Assembly (NCBI GenBank): GCA_026545765.1
Contig: CM048842.1
Span: 32,475,167-32,539,166, forward strand
Direction: 5' to 3'
DNA: 64,000 nucleotides
DNA from: Plantago major
Taxonomy: Eukaryota > Streptophyta > Magnoliopsida > Lamiales > Plantaginaceae
Below, one piece after another: positions 1 through 11,191 of this stretch. How positions within the stretch are numbered: position 1 is the stretch's first letter; each line of letters begins with the position of its first letter. The notes below the pieces were generated by a model, which made no database searches, had not been told where the DNA came from, and saw only the letters and a program-made list of their open reading frames with translations. Made by a program: the position numbers and the translations under genes.

Positions 1-2
1 CT

Positions 3-1639
3 ATGAATGGTAGAGCCATGATAGTAGTATGGGAAAAACTAAAGAGAATACAGCCACTCATTAGAAGCATGCATCGTAGGACCTTGGTGTTAAAAGAGAA
101 GATTGTGAAGGCCCGTACTGACCTAGATACGGCGCAACAGGAACTCCTCTCTAATCGGATGAATGCAGCACGTATAGAGAGAGTTAAGGACTGTACGGCT
201 GCCCTACTTCAGTGGACGGAGATGGAAGAAAAATTATTGCAGCAGAAAGCAAAGATTGAATGGCTACGAGTTGGAGACGGCAATAATGCGTATTTCCACG
301 CTTCTGTAAAAGCAAAAAATCGGAATAGCGGTATCACTAAATTACAGAAGGCGGATGGAGTATTTGCTACGCCGCAATCCCAACTGGATCAGGAAGTGGT
401 TGATTTTTACCACCTACTGGTTGGGACAAGAGCTACTCGACTCAGACGGCTGGATATCGCAGTTTTGCATAGTGGAAAACAGCTAGCTTCTGAGGATGGA
501 AACTCTCTGATTGCACCAGTTACCACACAAGAAATTACTGAGGCATTGAAGGACATTGGTGATTTAAAAGCCCCTGGAATTGACGGATTTAATGCGAAAT
601 TCTTTAAGGCAGCATGGCCAGTGGTGGGAGCAGATGTCATAGCAGCCGTACAGGAATTTTTCACTCAGGATAGAATGTATCTGGCGGTCAATTGTAGTAT
701 TGTCACTCTGATTCCAAAGATCCCTGAAGCAACCATGGTGAAAGATTTTCGACCTATATCTTGTTGTACTACTCTGTACAAGATTATATCTAAGATACTG
801 ACTCATCGACTGAGTAAGATAGTGAGCAAAGTTGTTCATGAGAGCAAAGCAGCATTCATACCTGGGCAGCAAATCCATAACCATATTCTTCTTGCATATG
901 AGCTACTTCGAGGTTATGGTAGAAAAGGTGGAACCCCACGGTGTATGTTATAGATGGATTTGCAAAAGGCTTATGACATGGTTGAGTGGGTAGCATTGGA
1001 GGGTATATTGCAAGAGATGAATTTCCCTCGGCGATTTATCCAATGGATCATGATTTGCGTGACCACTGTGTCTTATTAGATATATGGTGAATGGCAAACC
1101 CACTAGGATCCTTAAAGCACGACGAGGACTTAGACAGGGAGATCCACTATCTCCATTGCTATTCGTTTTGGTCATCGAATATATGCACAGAGTTCTGCAG
1201 GGTTTAAAAAGTGTGTCGGACTTCAACTTTCATGCTAAGTGTGAGAAGTTAAACATTATCAACCTGAGCTTTGCGGACGATTTGCTTTTGTTCTCCAGGG
1301 GTGATGTGCGATCGGTGGAATTGTTAATGGAAGCGTTCAATTCCTTTTCTAATTCTACAGGCTTGCGTGTAAACCCAGCAAAATGCCATATATTCTTTGG
1401 AGCTGTTCCGGATGATGTTACAGGAAGGGATAAGGCAGGCTACGAATTTTGGAGTAGGTAGCTTGCCGTTTCGGTATCTTGGAGTACCCCTTACAAGCAA
1501 GAAACTCACTATTACCCAATGCCAACCCTTGATTGATAAGCTTGTGGCTAGGATACGTCATTGGAGTGCAAAATTGTTGAGCTATGGGGGACGGCTACAA
1601 CTAATAAACAGTGTGCTCTTTGCTGTTACGAATTACTAG
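3..1639 (+). pseudogene. LINE reverse transcriptase region, disrupted
   Basis: This encodes the polymerase that copies LINE RNA at a nicked target. Recognisable pieces include DLKAPGIDGFNAKFF (RT block near 570-605), DFRPISCC near 750 and RGLRQGDPLSPLLF near 1120-1165. The active-site core LSFADDLLLF follows near 1267-1296, with FRYLGVPL near 1470. The frame is broken. An in-frame TAG at 951-953 falls just before the conserved DLQKAYDMVEW block. A frame change follows near 1075-1084, another between about 1395 and 1440, and a TAG ends the frame at 1637-1639. It is therefore a dead copy. The family assignment is firm because the motif order is unmistakable. Confidence 0.9.
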
Positions 1640-1741
1640 CTCCAGTGCTTCCCACTGCCTAAAGGCGTTCTCCATTCTATTGAGTCTAGCTGCAGAACTT
1701 TCCTCTGGTCTAATAGCGAAACAATCACTAGGAAATCCCCG

Positions 1742-2566
1742 GTGGCTTGGGAAAAGGTATGCCTACCTAGGAAGCAAGGAGGGTTACAGGTAATCGATCT
1801 GAGCATGTGGAGCAAAGCTTGCTTACTCAAGCTGCTTTGGAATTTATGTGGAAAACAAGATAGTCTCTGGGTGAAATGGATTCATATATATTATTTACCT
1901 CGAGATCAGATTCTCACACATCCAGTACCTCTGACTAGCTCCTGGATCATGAAAGGAATCCTAAAATGCAGATCACTAATCCCTAACAACAGAGCATGGG
2001 CGAATATGCAAATACTACCAAAGTACAATACTAGTATGATGTATACTACATTAAAAGGTGACCTGCCGGAGGTATATTGGTATGCTTTAATGCGTGGAAC
2101 ACTTGCTCGACCACGGGCACGGATGATCACTTGGCTAGCTTGTCACGGACGGCTGCCCACGAGAGACAGGCTCTGTCGATTTGGTCTAATCCCGAATGAT
2201 ACTTGCTGCTTTTGTGCGAATAAGGAAACACAAGACCATTTGCTATTCGAATGCAAAGCCACTGGCGAAATTTGGAGGGTTGTCCTGCGATGGCTACACG
2301 TACAACACCATCCTGGAGGCTGGACCACGGAATTAACATGGATAGCCCAAATCATCAAAGGGAAGAATTGGAGAAGTCAGATACTAAAGATGGCATTATT
2401 GGAGACAGTTTACGAAGTGTGGAAGCATAGAAACAATTTATGTTTTAATAATGTTGATAGAGGCCATTCTATTGCCCAACAGATTATAGATATTGTGATA
2501 TATAGAGCATGGTTAGTACCTAGATTCCGACCTCATATTGGGCAGTTATTGCTGCATTATGATTAG
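1742..2566 (+). pseudogene. LINE C-terminal zf-RVT domain
   Basis: This is the C-terminal part of the LINE ORF2 product, in the same frame as the piece ending at 1639. The start AWEKVCLPRKQGGLQV is the standard entry to the region after the RT in plant L1 elements. Near 2120-2260 lies the zf-RVT zinc-binding segment (ACHGRLPTRDRL, then CCFCANKETQDHLLFEC), which supplies the Cys/His ligands. It ends with an EVWKHRNNLCF block and a normal stop. This segment is open for 274 codons, so decay is concentrated in the RT part. Confidence 0.88.
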
Positions 2567-2783
2567 TATTTGCTTTCGAACTATTTTGGCTGGATCGCTT
2601 CGATCGCCTTTTGCTTTGTACTGTTTTTGGAGTTTGATAATATATTCTCGTTCCAAAAAAAAATTTAGTGAGTATCTGTATGTGCGTGCAGTTACGTGCT
2701 CTGCCTTCTACAATTGATGGCCTCATGTCCGATGATCCTATTTTGCAGCTCCACTCTACTTCTAATTTGTTCAATTTGCTATC

Positions 2784-3120
2784 GGGAAAATTTTATTTTT
2801 GATAGACTACAATAAGACAGTTCTAATTTTGATACACTAGAATGGATTGTCCAATTTCAGTACACAAGAACAACCTTATTGGAATTTTGGTACTCCGATC
2901 AATTTTCTAGCTAAATCGATGACGTGGCAACCGGAATATGCATTTTGCCTCCAAATACCGTATGTTGACCGTATTTCTGTAAATTTTGACACTAAAAAAA
3001 AAATTAATCACCTGGACACGTGTTGCACTCTCGTTAAATCTTGATATATTTTTCAAATATAAATGTAAAATAATTCAACATAAAGTATAAAAATATTTTA
3101 TTTACATATTTGCATTAAAT
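2784..3120 (+). repeat. MULE left terminal inverted repeat
   Basis: This pairs with the right arm at about 3600-3933. The outer 150 bp are the most similar; the inner part is AT-rich and more diverged. Confidence 0.8.
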
Positions 3121-3129
3121 AATTAGATA

Positions 3130-3590
3130 ACAAAAAGAAACTCAAATTTCATTCATCCTTCTTCTTCTTCGTTATTGTACAAGTCACATATGAAAGTTCT
3201 ATGGAAGAAGGTTGGCTTCCATTGAAGCTTGGTTCAATAGAAAAGCAACCATGGTTTCTTCCTCCTCTCTCACTCTCCCAAGCAATCCTCTCGTGCTCCA
3301 CCATCCTGCCATGGCTCTTCCACATCCACCTCTCATCCCCTCTTTTTTCTCCTCTCTCAAACCCGTCACCACCACCCAAGCTCCATTTCCGGAATAGAGA
3401 ACGAAATTACCGGAGCCATGGAAGGTCTGGTAATGGAGAAGTACCAGAAGCTCCAGATCAGATGACTTCTAGTTGAAGCTCCGGTACCGGAGCTTTCCAC
3501 AAGGAATCCATGGAAGCAAGGAAAAAATAAGAAAGAAAAAAGAAAAAAATAAATTTATTTTTAAATTCTTGTAATTTGATTGCTTCTTGT
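3130..3590 (+). other. MULE internal cargo, possibly a captured gene piece
   Basis: Between the two arms is a less AT-rich stretch unlike the arms. From about 3250 a 48-codon frame runs MVSSSSLTLPSNPLVLHHPA and on through Ser/Pro-rich residues to a stop at 3397. This composition resembles a plastid transit peptide or a low-complexity leader. Host gene fragments inside MULEs (Pack-MULEs) are well known. The parent is not identifiable by eye and this may simply be non-coding filler. Confidence 0.35.
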
Positions 3591-3599
3591 AAAGACAAA

Positions 3600-3933
3600 A
3601 ACATTTTTGATCTTTTTTAATACATAATGAAATATGTAAATAAAATATTTTTTGAAAATTTTAATTTATTTATAATTAAGATTTAACGGGTATGTGATAC
3701 GTGTCCACGTAATTAGTTTTTCTTTTATATTTTTGGTCAAAATCGAGTAATATACAGTCAACATACATATTTTGGGTTCTCCGACTGCCACATCATCGAT
3801 TTAGCCGGAAAAGTGATCGGAGTACCAAAATTCCAATAAGGTTGTTCTTGTGTACTGAAATTGTACAATTACCATTCTAGTATATCACAATTAGAAATGT
3901 CTCATTGTAGTGTATCAAAAATAAAATTTTCCC
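3600..3933 (-). repeat. MULE right terminal inverted repeat
   Basis: This is the inverted partner of 2784-3120. It ends with AAAATTTTCCC directly against the second copy of the 10-bp target duplication. Confidence 0.8.
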
Positions 3934-4174
3934 ATTTGCTATCATTTGGTAATTCTAATTTTGTCTGTTTCATCACTGTTTCATCACTGTTTCCTACCAA
4001 TTTTGTATCAATAGCTTCAGCGAATGATCCGTATCTGTTTATGTGAATGTACCAACAACAGAAGTTCAGCAGCCCCCAATCGATCAAGTTGTACCTTCCG
4101 GAGCCGTTCCTCGCCTTATGGAATTCCTTAAGTTGGATGAAAATCAGTACCTCCAGGTCAATAGTTTCTTACTT

Positions 4175-5983
4175 TGTAAATTCCTTGAATTGAAGAACGG
4201 AATATTGATTTCTACGAAAAATCGATTGTTTTGAATGAATGAATTGTTACAAAAGCTAAAGAACACTGTGAAGAGTAATTTTATCATTGAAACATATATC
4301 ACCTATTTTAGTAGCAAAAGTAGTATCACTAGTAGGAAGTTGGATTTTAAATTTTTAATGTTAACTGTACTAGTTGGAGACCGGTGTTAGCTGTCAATAT
4401 TCCATTTCACATTGCCATTAGATAGCCTTCGGTAGTAGATGAGAGAGCAAACATAGAAATGTACCCTGAGGTACCTGGTCCTGGAAGAGTGGATGAATGA
4501 GGTAGAATGGAGATAGCAGCAGATGGAGTCATGGAGAGTGATGTTGACTGCCATATGTGGAAGCTGTGGTATGGACCTGAGCTTGTTGTTGAGTCAACTC
4601 GAGGAACTGGGCATACATGCATATCATCTGTAGAAGTAGATGGAGAGCTATGTGGTGGTGTTGTAGATGCCAAACTTGTAGATGCATCTAAACTAGCATC
4701 CTTAGCTTTATAACCAGAACCAGTAGAGTTAGTATTGAGCTTCCTTTGGTCCTCTAGGTGCGTAACCAATTATCTGGTGAGTGTATGTCCATTATAGCCA
4801 CAGTGAGAGTACCTTGGTCTTATTCTGTCCTTGTTAGGTTTGTTGAAAAAGCCATTCTTAGCTAGATAAGCAATAGCACTAGGACTAATATCACCATAAT
4901 TTTCAGTGGACATCATGTCCATATTTTTCTTGAGAGGTAACAATAGGTGAAGGTTGTAAACTGCGTTGACTTTCTTCTTGAAACAAGAGGGAGTAAATTT
5001 CTGCTAAACTGGGAAGAGGGGAGTTTGCATAGGAATTTGACTACGAAGATGAGAATAGGAATCATTCAATCCAACAAGAAATTTGAGGACAGAATCTTGT
5101 TGTTGAACTGACTGTATTTCCACTAGAACAGTTAGGGAGAGGTTGATGTGCAAGATATTCATCCCACAACATTTTGAATGAGCCATATAGACATTGTTGA
5201 CACATAGATCAGCAGCAGTAGTGAAATATAGAATACTTTGACGAGTATCAGAAGAACAGGAATTTCAGTAACCAAATCAACACCAAACTATTGCCCCTAG
5301 ACCAAGCAGTGAAAAGAACATGATTATCAATGGGAGAAGGAGCTAATAGAGTACTGTCGATCAAGCCGAGTTTGTTCTTCAATGAGAGAGCAATCAAGAT
5401 TGATTTACTCCAAGATGGGTATTCCTTTCCAGTCAATGGTTCAATGACGATGGAGACTCCGGGATGATCATTAGGAGCAAGTAAGTGCGGAGAAGTTGAA
5501 TCCTCCCTGGGATTCTTCTGAGGATTGACAGGTCGATCTAGAGTTGTATCATGGGTATCAGAGGCAGGATCAGAAGTCACCATTGATGATTAAAGCAGCT
5601 TGTGGAAGAGAGTGCAGAGAGTATACGCAGGAGAAGACTATAGGAGATTTGATCTAGGAGACTTGATCAATGAATTCACTGGCTCAAGATACCATGTAAA
5701 TTCCTTCAGTTGAAGAACAAAATATTGATTTCTACAAATAATCGATTGTTTTGGATGAAAATTGTTACAGAAGCTAATTGGGAGTATGCTATATATAGAG
5801 ACTCAACCAACTAGTCTAACCACTCGGTACAAACCGTAAGCAAAGAGTACAATAATTACTGTACAAATTAACTATTAGGAAGTACTACTCAAATCCCTAA
5901 ATGAAATAATTGTAATTCAGTCCTCCAGTTCTTGATATTATTCTTTACATAGATTATAGTGCTTATTTAGTTTTTCCCCAACA
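4175..5983 (-). mobile_element. Ty1-copia LTR retrotransposon remnant (fossil)
   Basis: This is a minus-strand element in an intron of the importin-alpha-like relic. The 5' LTR is 5695-5983 (289 bp, TGTTGGGGAA...TTTACA in element sense). A tRNA-Met-type primer site TGGTATCTTGAGCC follows at 5694-5680. The 3' LTR is represented by a stretch from 4175 that matches the 5' LTR for about 65 bp before losing similarity. Between them only gag-like remains are visible (about 5583-5004, with the NDHPGVSIVIEPLTG and WSKSILIALSLKNK features of copia gag) plus a Ser/Thr/Pro-rich stretch (4769-4407). Pol is absent. The element is broken, internally deleted and old, with multiple breaks. Confidence 0.75.
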
Positions 5984-6952
5984 TTTGGAGTTGTTTAATT
6001 TGCATGTATACCTTTTGCAGGTTGAAGCTGCACGTATTCTGAAACATATTGGCACTGGATCTATTGACAATACAAAGGTCATGGTTGATTGTGGAGCTGT
6101 TCCTCATCTGGTGAAACTTATTGTCGAGTCATCAAGTGACCAAGTGAAGGAGCAGGTTTGTTTATCTTTGTATTTTGGTCGTCTGCTATGCTTCACATTT
6201 TTGCTTAAACCCATCTTATTTAATCACCATGAATACTAAGTCTCCCAGTTCTCTTGGTTACATCAACTTGCAGGCTTTTTGTGCGTTAGGGAATTAGCAG
6301 TTGATTCTCCTTAATACTGTGGTCTTATCCTTGAGGAGCATTGCATCCTCTTTTGTTACAGTTGAACGAACACAATAACTTATCTCTGCTTAAAACTGGA
6401 GCGTGGACTTTAACTAATCTCTGTGGGGGAATGCCTCAAGCTCAAATCGAGCAGGTTTGATGAGTCACATATTCAATTGAAAATGTTTTCTTGAGCAATG
6501 TCTGTCGGATATGATAATGATCAATTAATGTGTCCTCAAATCACCTTATTAGACATGCCATATTATATTCTTTCAAGTTACTGATATTGAAGCTTTTGGT
6601 CTTTCATTTTGTTGTGCATAGCTCGAGGCTGTAATACCAGTTCTTACATCACTCCTTTCTACCCAAGATGACGTTGTTTTGACTGAAGCATGTTGGGCAT
6701 TGTCATATCTTCTCAAAGGTGCTCTTACTCAGGATCCGCATATATTCACTGTTACCACCTGTCCAAAGATGCTTGAGCTTTTAGGGTATCTACGCTGTTG
6801 TTTCAGATTTATCAGTATTGGTTTTTAGTAAGTGCATGTTGCAACTAGGATAATATACTCGATTATTCAACTTCAAGCACCCATCTCCGTCAGTGGTTTT
6901 CCCTGCTATCATGGTGTTTTCTTCCATCTTGGAGAACGATGAATTGGTTAAG

Positions 6953-7377
6953 GTACATGTTTTCTACAAGCTCCAGGAAAACAAGGTTATATATGTGGTT
7001 TCATATGTTTTACTCTACAGATTCCTGTTCCCTTTTGGCCAAGTTGGCCCCTGTGGCATACTTAATTGATCATTTATCCATTATTTAGTTAAATTAGCAC
7101 TCCGGTTACAACTTTTGTCTATTCTTTGATTACTCCCATTAATTCTTGTGCACATTGTTAAATCAAGCTCTGACTGGGATGCGAGGAGTATATACTGCTC
7201 GTGTAATCATGTGTTGTAAATCAAAACAGCTAACTTAAAGTGAAAAATAACAAGCACATTTGAGAAATCCATGTTTCAGATGCAAATGTTGTGACATTCG
7301 AATCTACCTAATATGGTTTGCTGTTCCATTGCTATCGTTACATTTTATAGAAATGGTTCGTGAACATTCACTGTGTC
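6953..7377. other. Intergenic or intronic spacer
   Basis: This is AT-rich sequence after the last recognisable importin-alpha-like exon. I see no further ARM-repeat coding, RNA gene or repeat in it. Confidence 0.5.
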
Positions 7378-7735
7378 TGTCACGCCCGCAAAATCAAAAT
7401 ACTTTGGCGCGACCGACCGTCTATCGTGAGATGGGCTCACGCCAAGACGAAGCCTACCTTTAACCTCAAATACATCAATTATCTCAGAGTGATACAACAA
7501 AGCATCTAAAATCCATTATATAGTAATTACATCAATTACAAATCCTCAACAAAAACAATTCCAACAATACAAATCTCAGAGTCGCAGCAACTACTAAACA
7601 GCCTTCACATATCCATTATCTGACTACCGTCTCAACTCTAAAGTATCTTCGTCCAATCACTTACTAAATATCTGAAAGCGGGTGTAAGGGTGAGCCTCAT
7701 TGACACTTCTACCGGATCAAGCAGAGTTTCAAAGA

Positions 7736-7736
7736 T

Positions 7737-7787
<51 letters not shown>
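7736..7787. repeat. CA/TA microsatellite
   Basis: CA repeats flank a short central TA run. It lies inside the LTR. Confidence 0.95.
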
Positions 7788-7789
<2 letters not shown>

Positions 7790-8113
7790 GTACGATCACA
7801 CATATACAAAAGTTGCATGGCATAACAAACGTAACATTTTGGCTCAATCAGACATGATCCTATGGCCACTAGTATAAGTCCGGTGGCACAGAGGTCGGCT
7901 CACATAACATAAACATAATCCCCTACCAAAGGGGTAACATAACATAAGGGAGAACTACAGCCAGAAAAATTCCCCGAAGGGCACATAACATTTCATAGTC
8001 ACAACTGAGAGCTCAAACATAACATTTATCCATGCACTTGAATAAAATCGTTTCACACACTGCACACATCATAAATACGTTTTGGGTATTCACATACTTA
8101 ATCCTTTTCAAAT

Positions 8114-8118
<5 letters not shown>

Positions 8119-8170
<52 letters not shown>
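8119..8170. repeat. TA microsatellite
   Basis: This is an uninterrupted run of about 26 AT/TA units within the LTR. Confidence 0.95.
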
Positions 8171-8173
<3 letters not shown>

Positions 8174-8460
8174 CAAAAGTGTCAAATAACCGTAAAACCC
8201 TCCAATAGATTGCACATCGAATCTCCAAAATTCACCTTAAACCATAATCATCCAAAACACCACATGCGAACTCCGTCTAGCCTCTACTCCGGTTTAATAG
8301 GTCGAAAAAGGGAAATTGGATCACACGGGCAAAACGGTAATTTATGGAGCTGAAAAATATTGGTTTAAATGGTAGAAATGCATATATTTAATTCCGCAAT
8401 GTTCAGGGGTAAAACGGTAATTTGAACGGGTAAAAAATAGGCTGGAATAAAAGAATACAA

Positions 8461-8535
8461 AATATGACTCCAAGGGGTTTCGAACGATAGACCTACCTTT
8501 TCCACAAACAGAGCTACTACCACTGGACCAAACAC
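8461..8535 (-). repeat. tRNA-like module, possible SINE head
   Basis: On the minus strand a GTCCAGTGGTAGTAGCTCTG stretch (8530-8511) resembles a tRNA D-arm with pol III A box. About 25 nt later ATCGTTCGAAACCCC (8488-8474) resembles the T-arm with B box (consensus GGTTCGANNCC). Spacing and order fit a tRNA or a tRNA-derived SINE head. I could not fold a full cloverleaf with an acceptor stem, so a functional tRNA is unlikely. It is absent from the equivalent part of the partner LTR, which fits a later insertion or loss. Confidence 0.45.
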
Positions 8536-9248
8536 ACTTTATTTCTTAATTAACACAGTCAATCAATTTAACCTGTAAGGTCGCTGTAATTTACGAATTC
8601 GGAAACCTCTCAACATCGGTTTTTAACATCTCCAAGTCCAAGCTAAGGTTCGTAATCCATCCTAAACACCCTCCTCTATCCGAGTAACTCAAGATTTGGG
8701 AATTGACATCCCAAAAAATACAAACCCAAATCGATTTGTCAAATTCGAAACCTTCCTCCTTCTGTTTCGATTCTTGTTTAAGATCGATATCCCAACATAG
8801 TCGAATGCAAATCCCAAGATTCTGGTGTACGGGAATAAGGAAGAACATCAGATGGAAGGCGGAATGGTGGCCGTTAGGTGAGGGGTGGAGCTGGGCGGTG
8901 GGATGGTGGACTGAGTTCGACGAACGATAGTGAGGGAAGCTGGTGGGTCAAAGAGAGAAAGAAAGAAGACGTGTTGATGATGATGATGAATGGTGGCTGA
9001 TGGGATGAACAAGATGATGACTAGGTTTAGGGACTATGCAATAGTCGGGCTTTCGTAAACTTGGGCTTCACTCCTGTCCAAATACAATTAAATCACCGTA
9101 GTCCATCTCGATTAATTGATCCATAAATGCGACTAATAAAACCTTGTGTAACTCACGTCCATATAATTAGTTCAGCACCATAAAATTAATAGATGATCCA
9201 AAAATACAGATATAAAATCAATTAAAATAAAAAGTACGGGTTCTTACA

Positions 9249-9503
9249 TTCCTCCCTCCTTAAAACAAGTTTCCTTCTGGAAACTTAACTCCACTAGACA
9301 CAGCAACCGACCTATCCCTTCACAGACCACTTAAAGTCTACACCAAAACAAAACACTCGACACTCGACCAGAACAAAACTTAAGACTCAGTAGTAAATAA
9401 ACTTAGACTACCTGGAAGAGTTAACCTAGCGCATACACACCGACGAATTCGAAACATGACATTTGAACCCGACAAAACGAAACCTAGGCTCTGATACCAC
9501 TTT
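9249..9503 (-). other. Interior of the non-autonomous LTR element
   Basis: These are 255 bp carrying only the polypurine tract at one side and the tRNA-Met primer site at the other. There is no reading frame of note, so replication proteins must have come from an autonomous relative. Confidence 0.75.
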
Positions 9504-11191
9504 TGTCATGCCCCAAAACCAAAATACTTTGGCGTGATCGGCCGTCTATCGTGAGATGGGCTCACGCCAAGACGAAGCCTCAATTTTTATAAATAATTTT
9601 GAAAAGAGTGGTACAACATCAGAGCAACTACAACTCAAATACAAAAAATACAAAGCCTTCAGAAATACAAGACTTTCACTACTAGCAACTAGCTACTCTA
9701 AACCGACTTGCCTCCACTAGAGACCTCCACGAAACTGCAGTCACTACTCAACTGGAAAAAAAAGGTGTAAGCATGAGCTCCTGACACTTTTACCCGGATC
9801 AAGTACATATGAAAAGTTTACATATATACTCCGTTTTATATCAAACATAGTTGAAAATCATTTGCATGGAACACATATCACAATAATCACAATTCACATT
9901 TAGCTCGATCAAATATACACTATGGCCACACAAACCGTGGTGGCACACAGGCCGGCTTTCACAAAATATATCCCCTAACATAGTAGGGGTCACACACATA
10001 ACACTGGGAGTACTCCAAAGCACGACAATCCCTCGAAAAGGTCACACACATCATAGGCATATCGATGAGCTTAAACGTACACATAATCCATGCTTTCACA
10101 AAATAGCTTTCACAAATCGCACACACAACAAAAACATTTTATGGGTACATATACTTCTTTTCGAATAGACTATTATATCAAGTCTCATTTCTTGATATAA
10201 TAACCATAAGTTATTTGTCAATCATAAAACATACATATATATACAATAATACAAAAATATAAGCAAAAGTGTCAAGAGTTCTCCTTACCTTGAAGACGAC
10301 AAACTTAACATACCTAAACCGCAATAGCTCCACTAAGTTTACCTCGAACTCTCCCAAAACACCTACAATGTAAGAATCCAAAATACATAAATTAATATCA
10401 TATACTTATACTTTTGGGGACTAAATCATAAAATATAATTAAATAAGAGGGCTAAAAGGGAAATAAATTAATTGAGGGAAACAAAAGATGGTGTCATAAG
10501 ATCTGTATGGTGTAATCAAGATGTCAAAGGCCAAATTTGCATGTTTCCATGCAAGATATACGAATAGAAAGTAAGAGTAATTTCGGCCAGAAACAAATAA
10601 ATTTCAAAGAGTTCAAACAGGTTCATCTTGCATCTGATTTTTGTGAAACAAGTTTCTACGGGTTCGTTACAAGATGAACAACGTGTTACAGAAACCGAGG
10701 TAAAGTTTCGGTAAGAAAATAAGGAGAACAGAAGGTGGAAAGCTTACCAAAGGCTGATTACGCAACCGCAGAAGGAAACGACAAAGTCATACGGATCGAG
10801 GCTTGTATAAACAAGATCTACGTCTTGCAAGGATCTCAACGATATGAACTGGGTCAAGATTGGAAGTCGTTTGGTAGGTATTGTGTGGCTATGGCGTTTG
10901 TTGAGTTGTTGCAATAGTGAGAATATATGTATATAGGGTGGTGACGATGACTATGATAGCACGGTGATGGTAACAAAGTAGTTATAGGCTCAAGGTAATG
11001 CGTGCAGGCGGCGGCGGAGAAAAAAAGAAAGGTACAGTTAAACTGATGGTTACATAATTTACATAGTAATATATGGGCTCGGGCCTAATAATATATGAAA
11101 ATTGAGCTTGATAAATATTACGATGTCCGGTCTACTATAAAATAAAATATATATATAAAATCAATTAAAACAAAATGTACAGGTTCTTACA
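9504..11191 (-). repeat. 5' LTR of the non-autonomous element
   Basis: This is the partner of 7378-9248, with shared blocks at both termini and around the TAAGCATGAGCTCC/GACACTTTTACCCGGATCAA stretch. Its right end directly abuts the Athila-like solo LTR. Confidence 0.75.

Larger units (their letters stand above)
1..2669 (+). mobile_element. L1-type LINE, 3' part, truncated by window edge
   Basis: This is a non-LTR retrotransposon of the plant L1 superfamily. The sequence shows, in order, the region before the reverse transcriptase, RT blocks (fingers near 540-900, the FADD catalytic box near 1270-1295) and a C-terminal zf-RVT domain ending at 2566. A 3' untranslated tail of about 100 bp closes with an A-rich run at 2655-2663. 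The 5' end, with endonuclease and ORF1, lies outside the window, so no target duplication can be checked. The 3' end lies about 22 bp upstream of a splice acceptor of the importin-alpha-like relic, so the LINE probably sits in that gene's intron. Family placement is by domain order and motifs only. Confidence 0.9.
2784..3933. mobile_element. Non-autonomous Mutator-like element (MULE) with long TIRs
   Basis: The 1,150-bp element is bounded by GGGAAAATTTTATTTTTGAT and its reverse complement. It is flanked by a perfect 10-bp direct repeat ATTTGCTATC (2774-2783 and 3934-3943). A target duplication of 9-11 bp with long TIRs is the hallmark of MULEs. The inverted arms are about 340 bp (2784 to about 3120, and about 3600 to 3933). 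They match imperfectly but continuously, including shared blocks around ATTTTATTTACATATTT and GGACACGT. No transposase is present. The insertion lies in the first importin-alpha-like exon relic, which resumes after the second repeat copy and reaches a plausible GT donor at 3949. Confidence 0.85.
2692..6952 (+). pseudogene. Importin-alpha-like ARM-repeat gene, decayed and invaded
   Basis: Importin alpha binds nuclear localisation signals through armadillo repeats and hands cargo to importin beta. Successive exon relics match consecutive ARM repeats: 2692-2783 (IDGLMSDDPILQLHSTSNL), about 4046-4156 (PPIDQVVPSGAVPRLMEFL), 6021-6155 (VEAARILKH..NTKVMVDCGAVPHLVKL), 6274-6297 (AFCALGN then TAG), 6362-6454 (LNEHNNLSLLKTGAWTLTNL), 6622-6785 (LTEACWALSYLLKG) and 6878-6952 (HPSPSVVFPAIMVF). 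Most retain AG/GT splice borders. No importin-beta-binding domain precedes the first exon in the window and the last ARM repeats are missing. The in-frame stop in the fourth relic, the MULE in the first and a copia fossil in an intron all point to a pseudogene. A divergent but expressed paralogue cannot be excluded. Confidence 0.8.
7378..9248 (-). repeat. 3' LTR of the non-autonomous element
   Basis: This is the longer copy. It contains a CA/TA dinucleotide tract (7736-7787), a TA tract (8119-8170) and a tRNA-like module (8465-8530). I do not find the tRNA-like module in the other LTR. Confidence 0.75.
7378..11191 (-). mobile_element. Non-autonomous LTR element with giant LTRs and tiny interior (fossil)
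   Basis: Two long direct repeats, 7378-9248 (1,871 bp) and 9504-11191 (1,688 bp), share both ends: TGTCACGCCC or TGTCATGCCC on the left and GGTTCTTACA on the right. Read on the minus strand they begin TGTAAGAACC and end GGGC(G/A)TGACA. The 255-bp interior has a primer site TGGTATCAGAGCC (complement at 9499-9487) next to one LTR. A purine tract TTTAAGGAGGGAGGAATG abuts the other. This is a complete LTR element layout with no coding capacity, so it is a LARD/TRIM-like non-autonomous derivative. The LTRs differ in many places and in length, so insertion is old. No clean 5-bp target duplication is seen (GTGTC against TGCTC). Confidence 0.8.

Noticed and set aside
7638-8228. Small frames rich in Val/Cys and Ile/Tyr repeats
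   Set aside because: They are translations of CA and TA microsatellites inside an LTR, not genes.
10735-10917. A 60-codon plus-strand frame in the right giant LTR
   Set aside because: It has no family features, no counterpart preserved in the partner LTR, and lies in repeat sequence.
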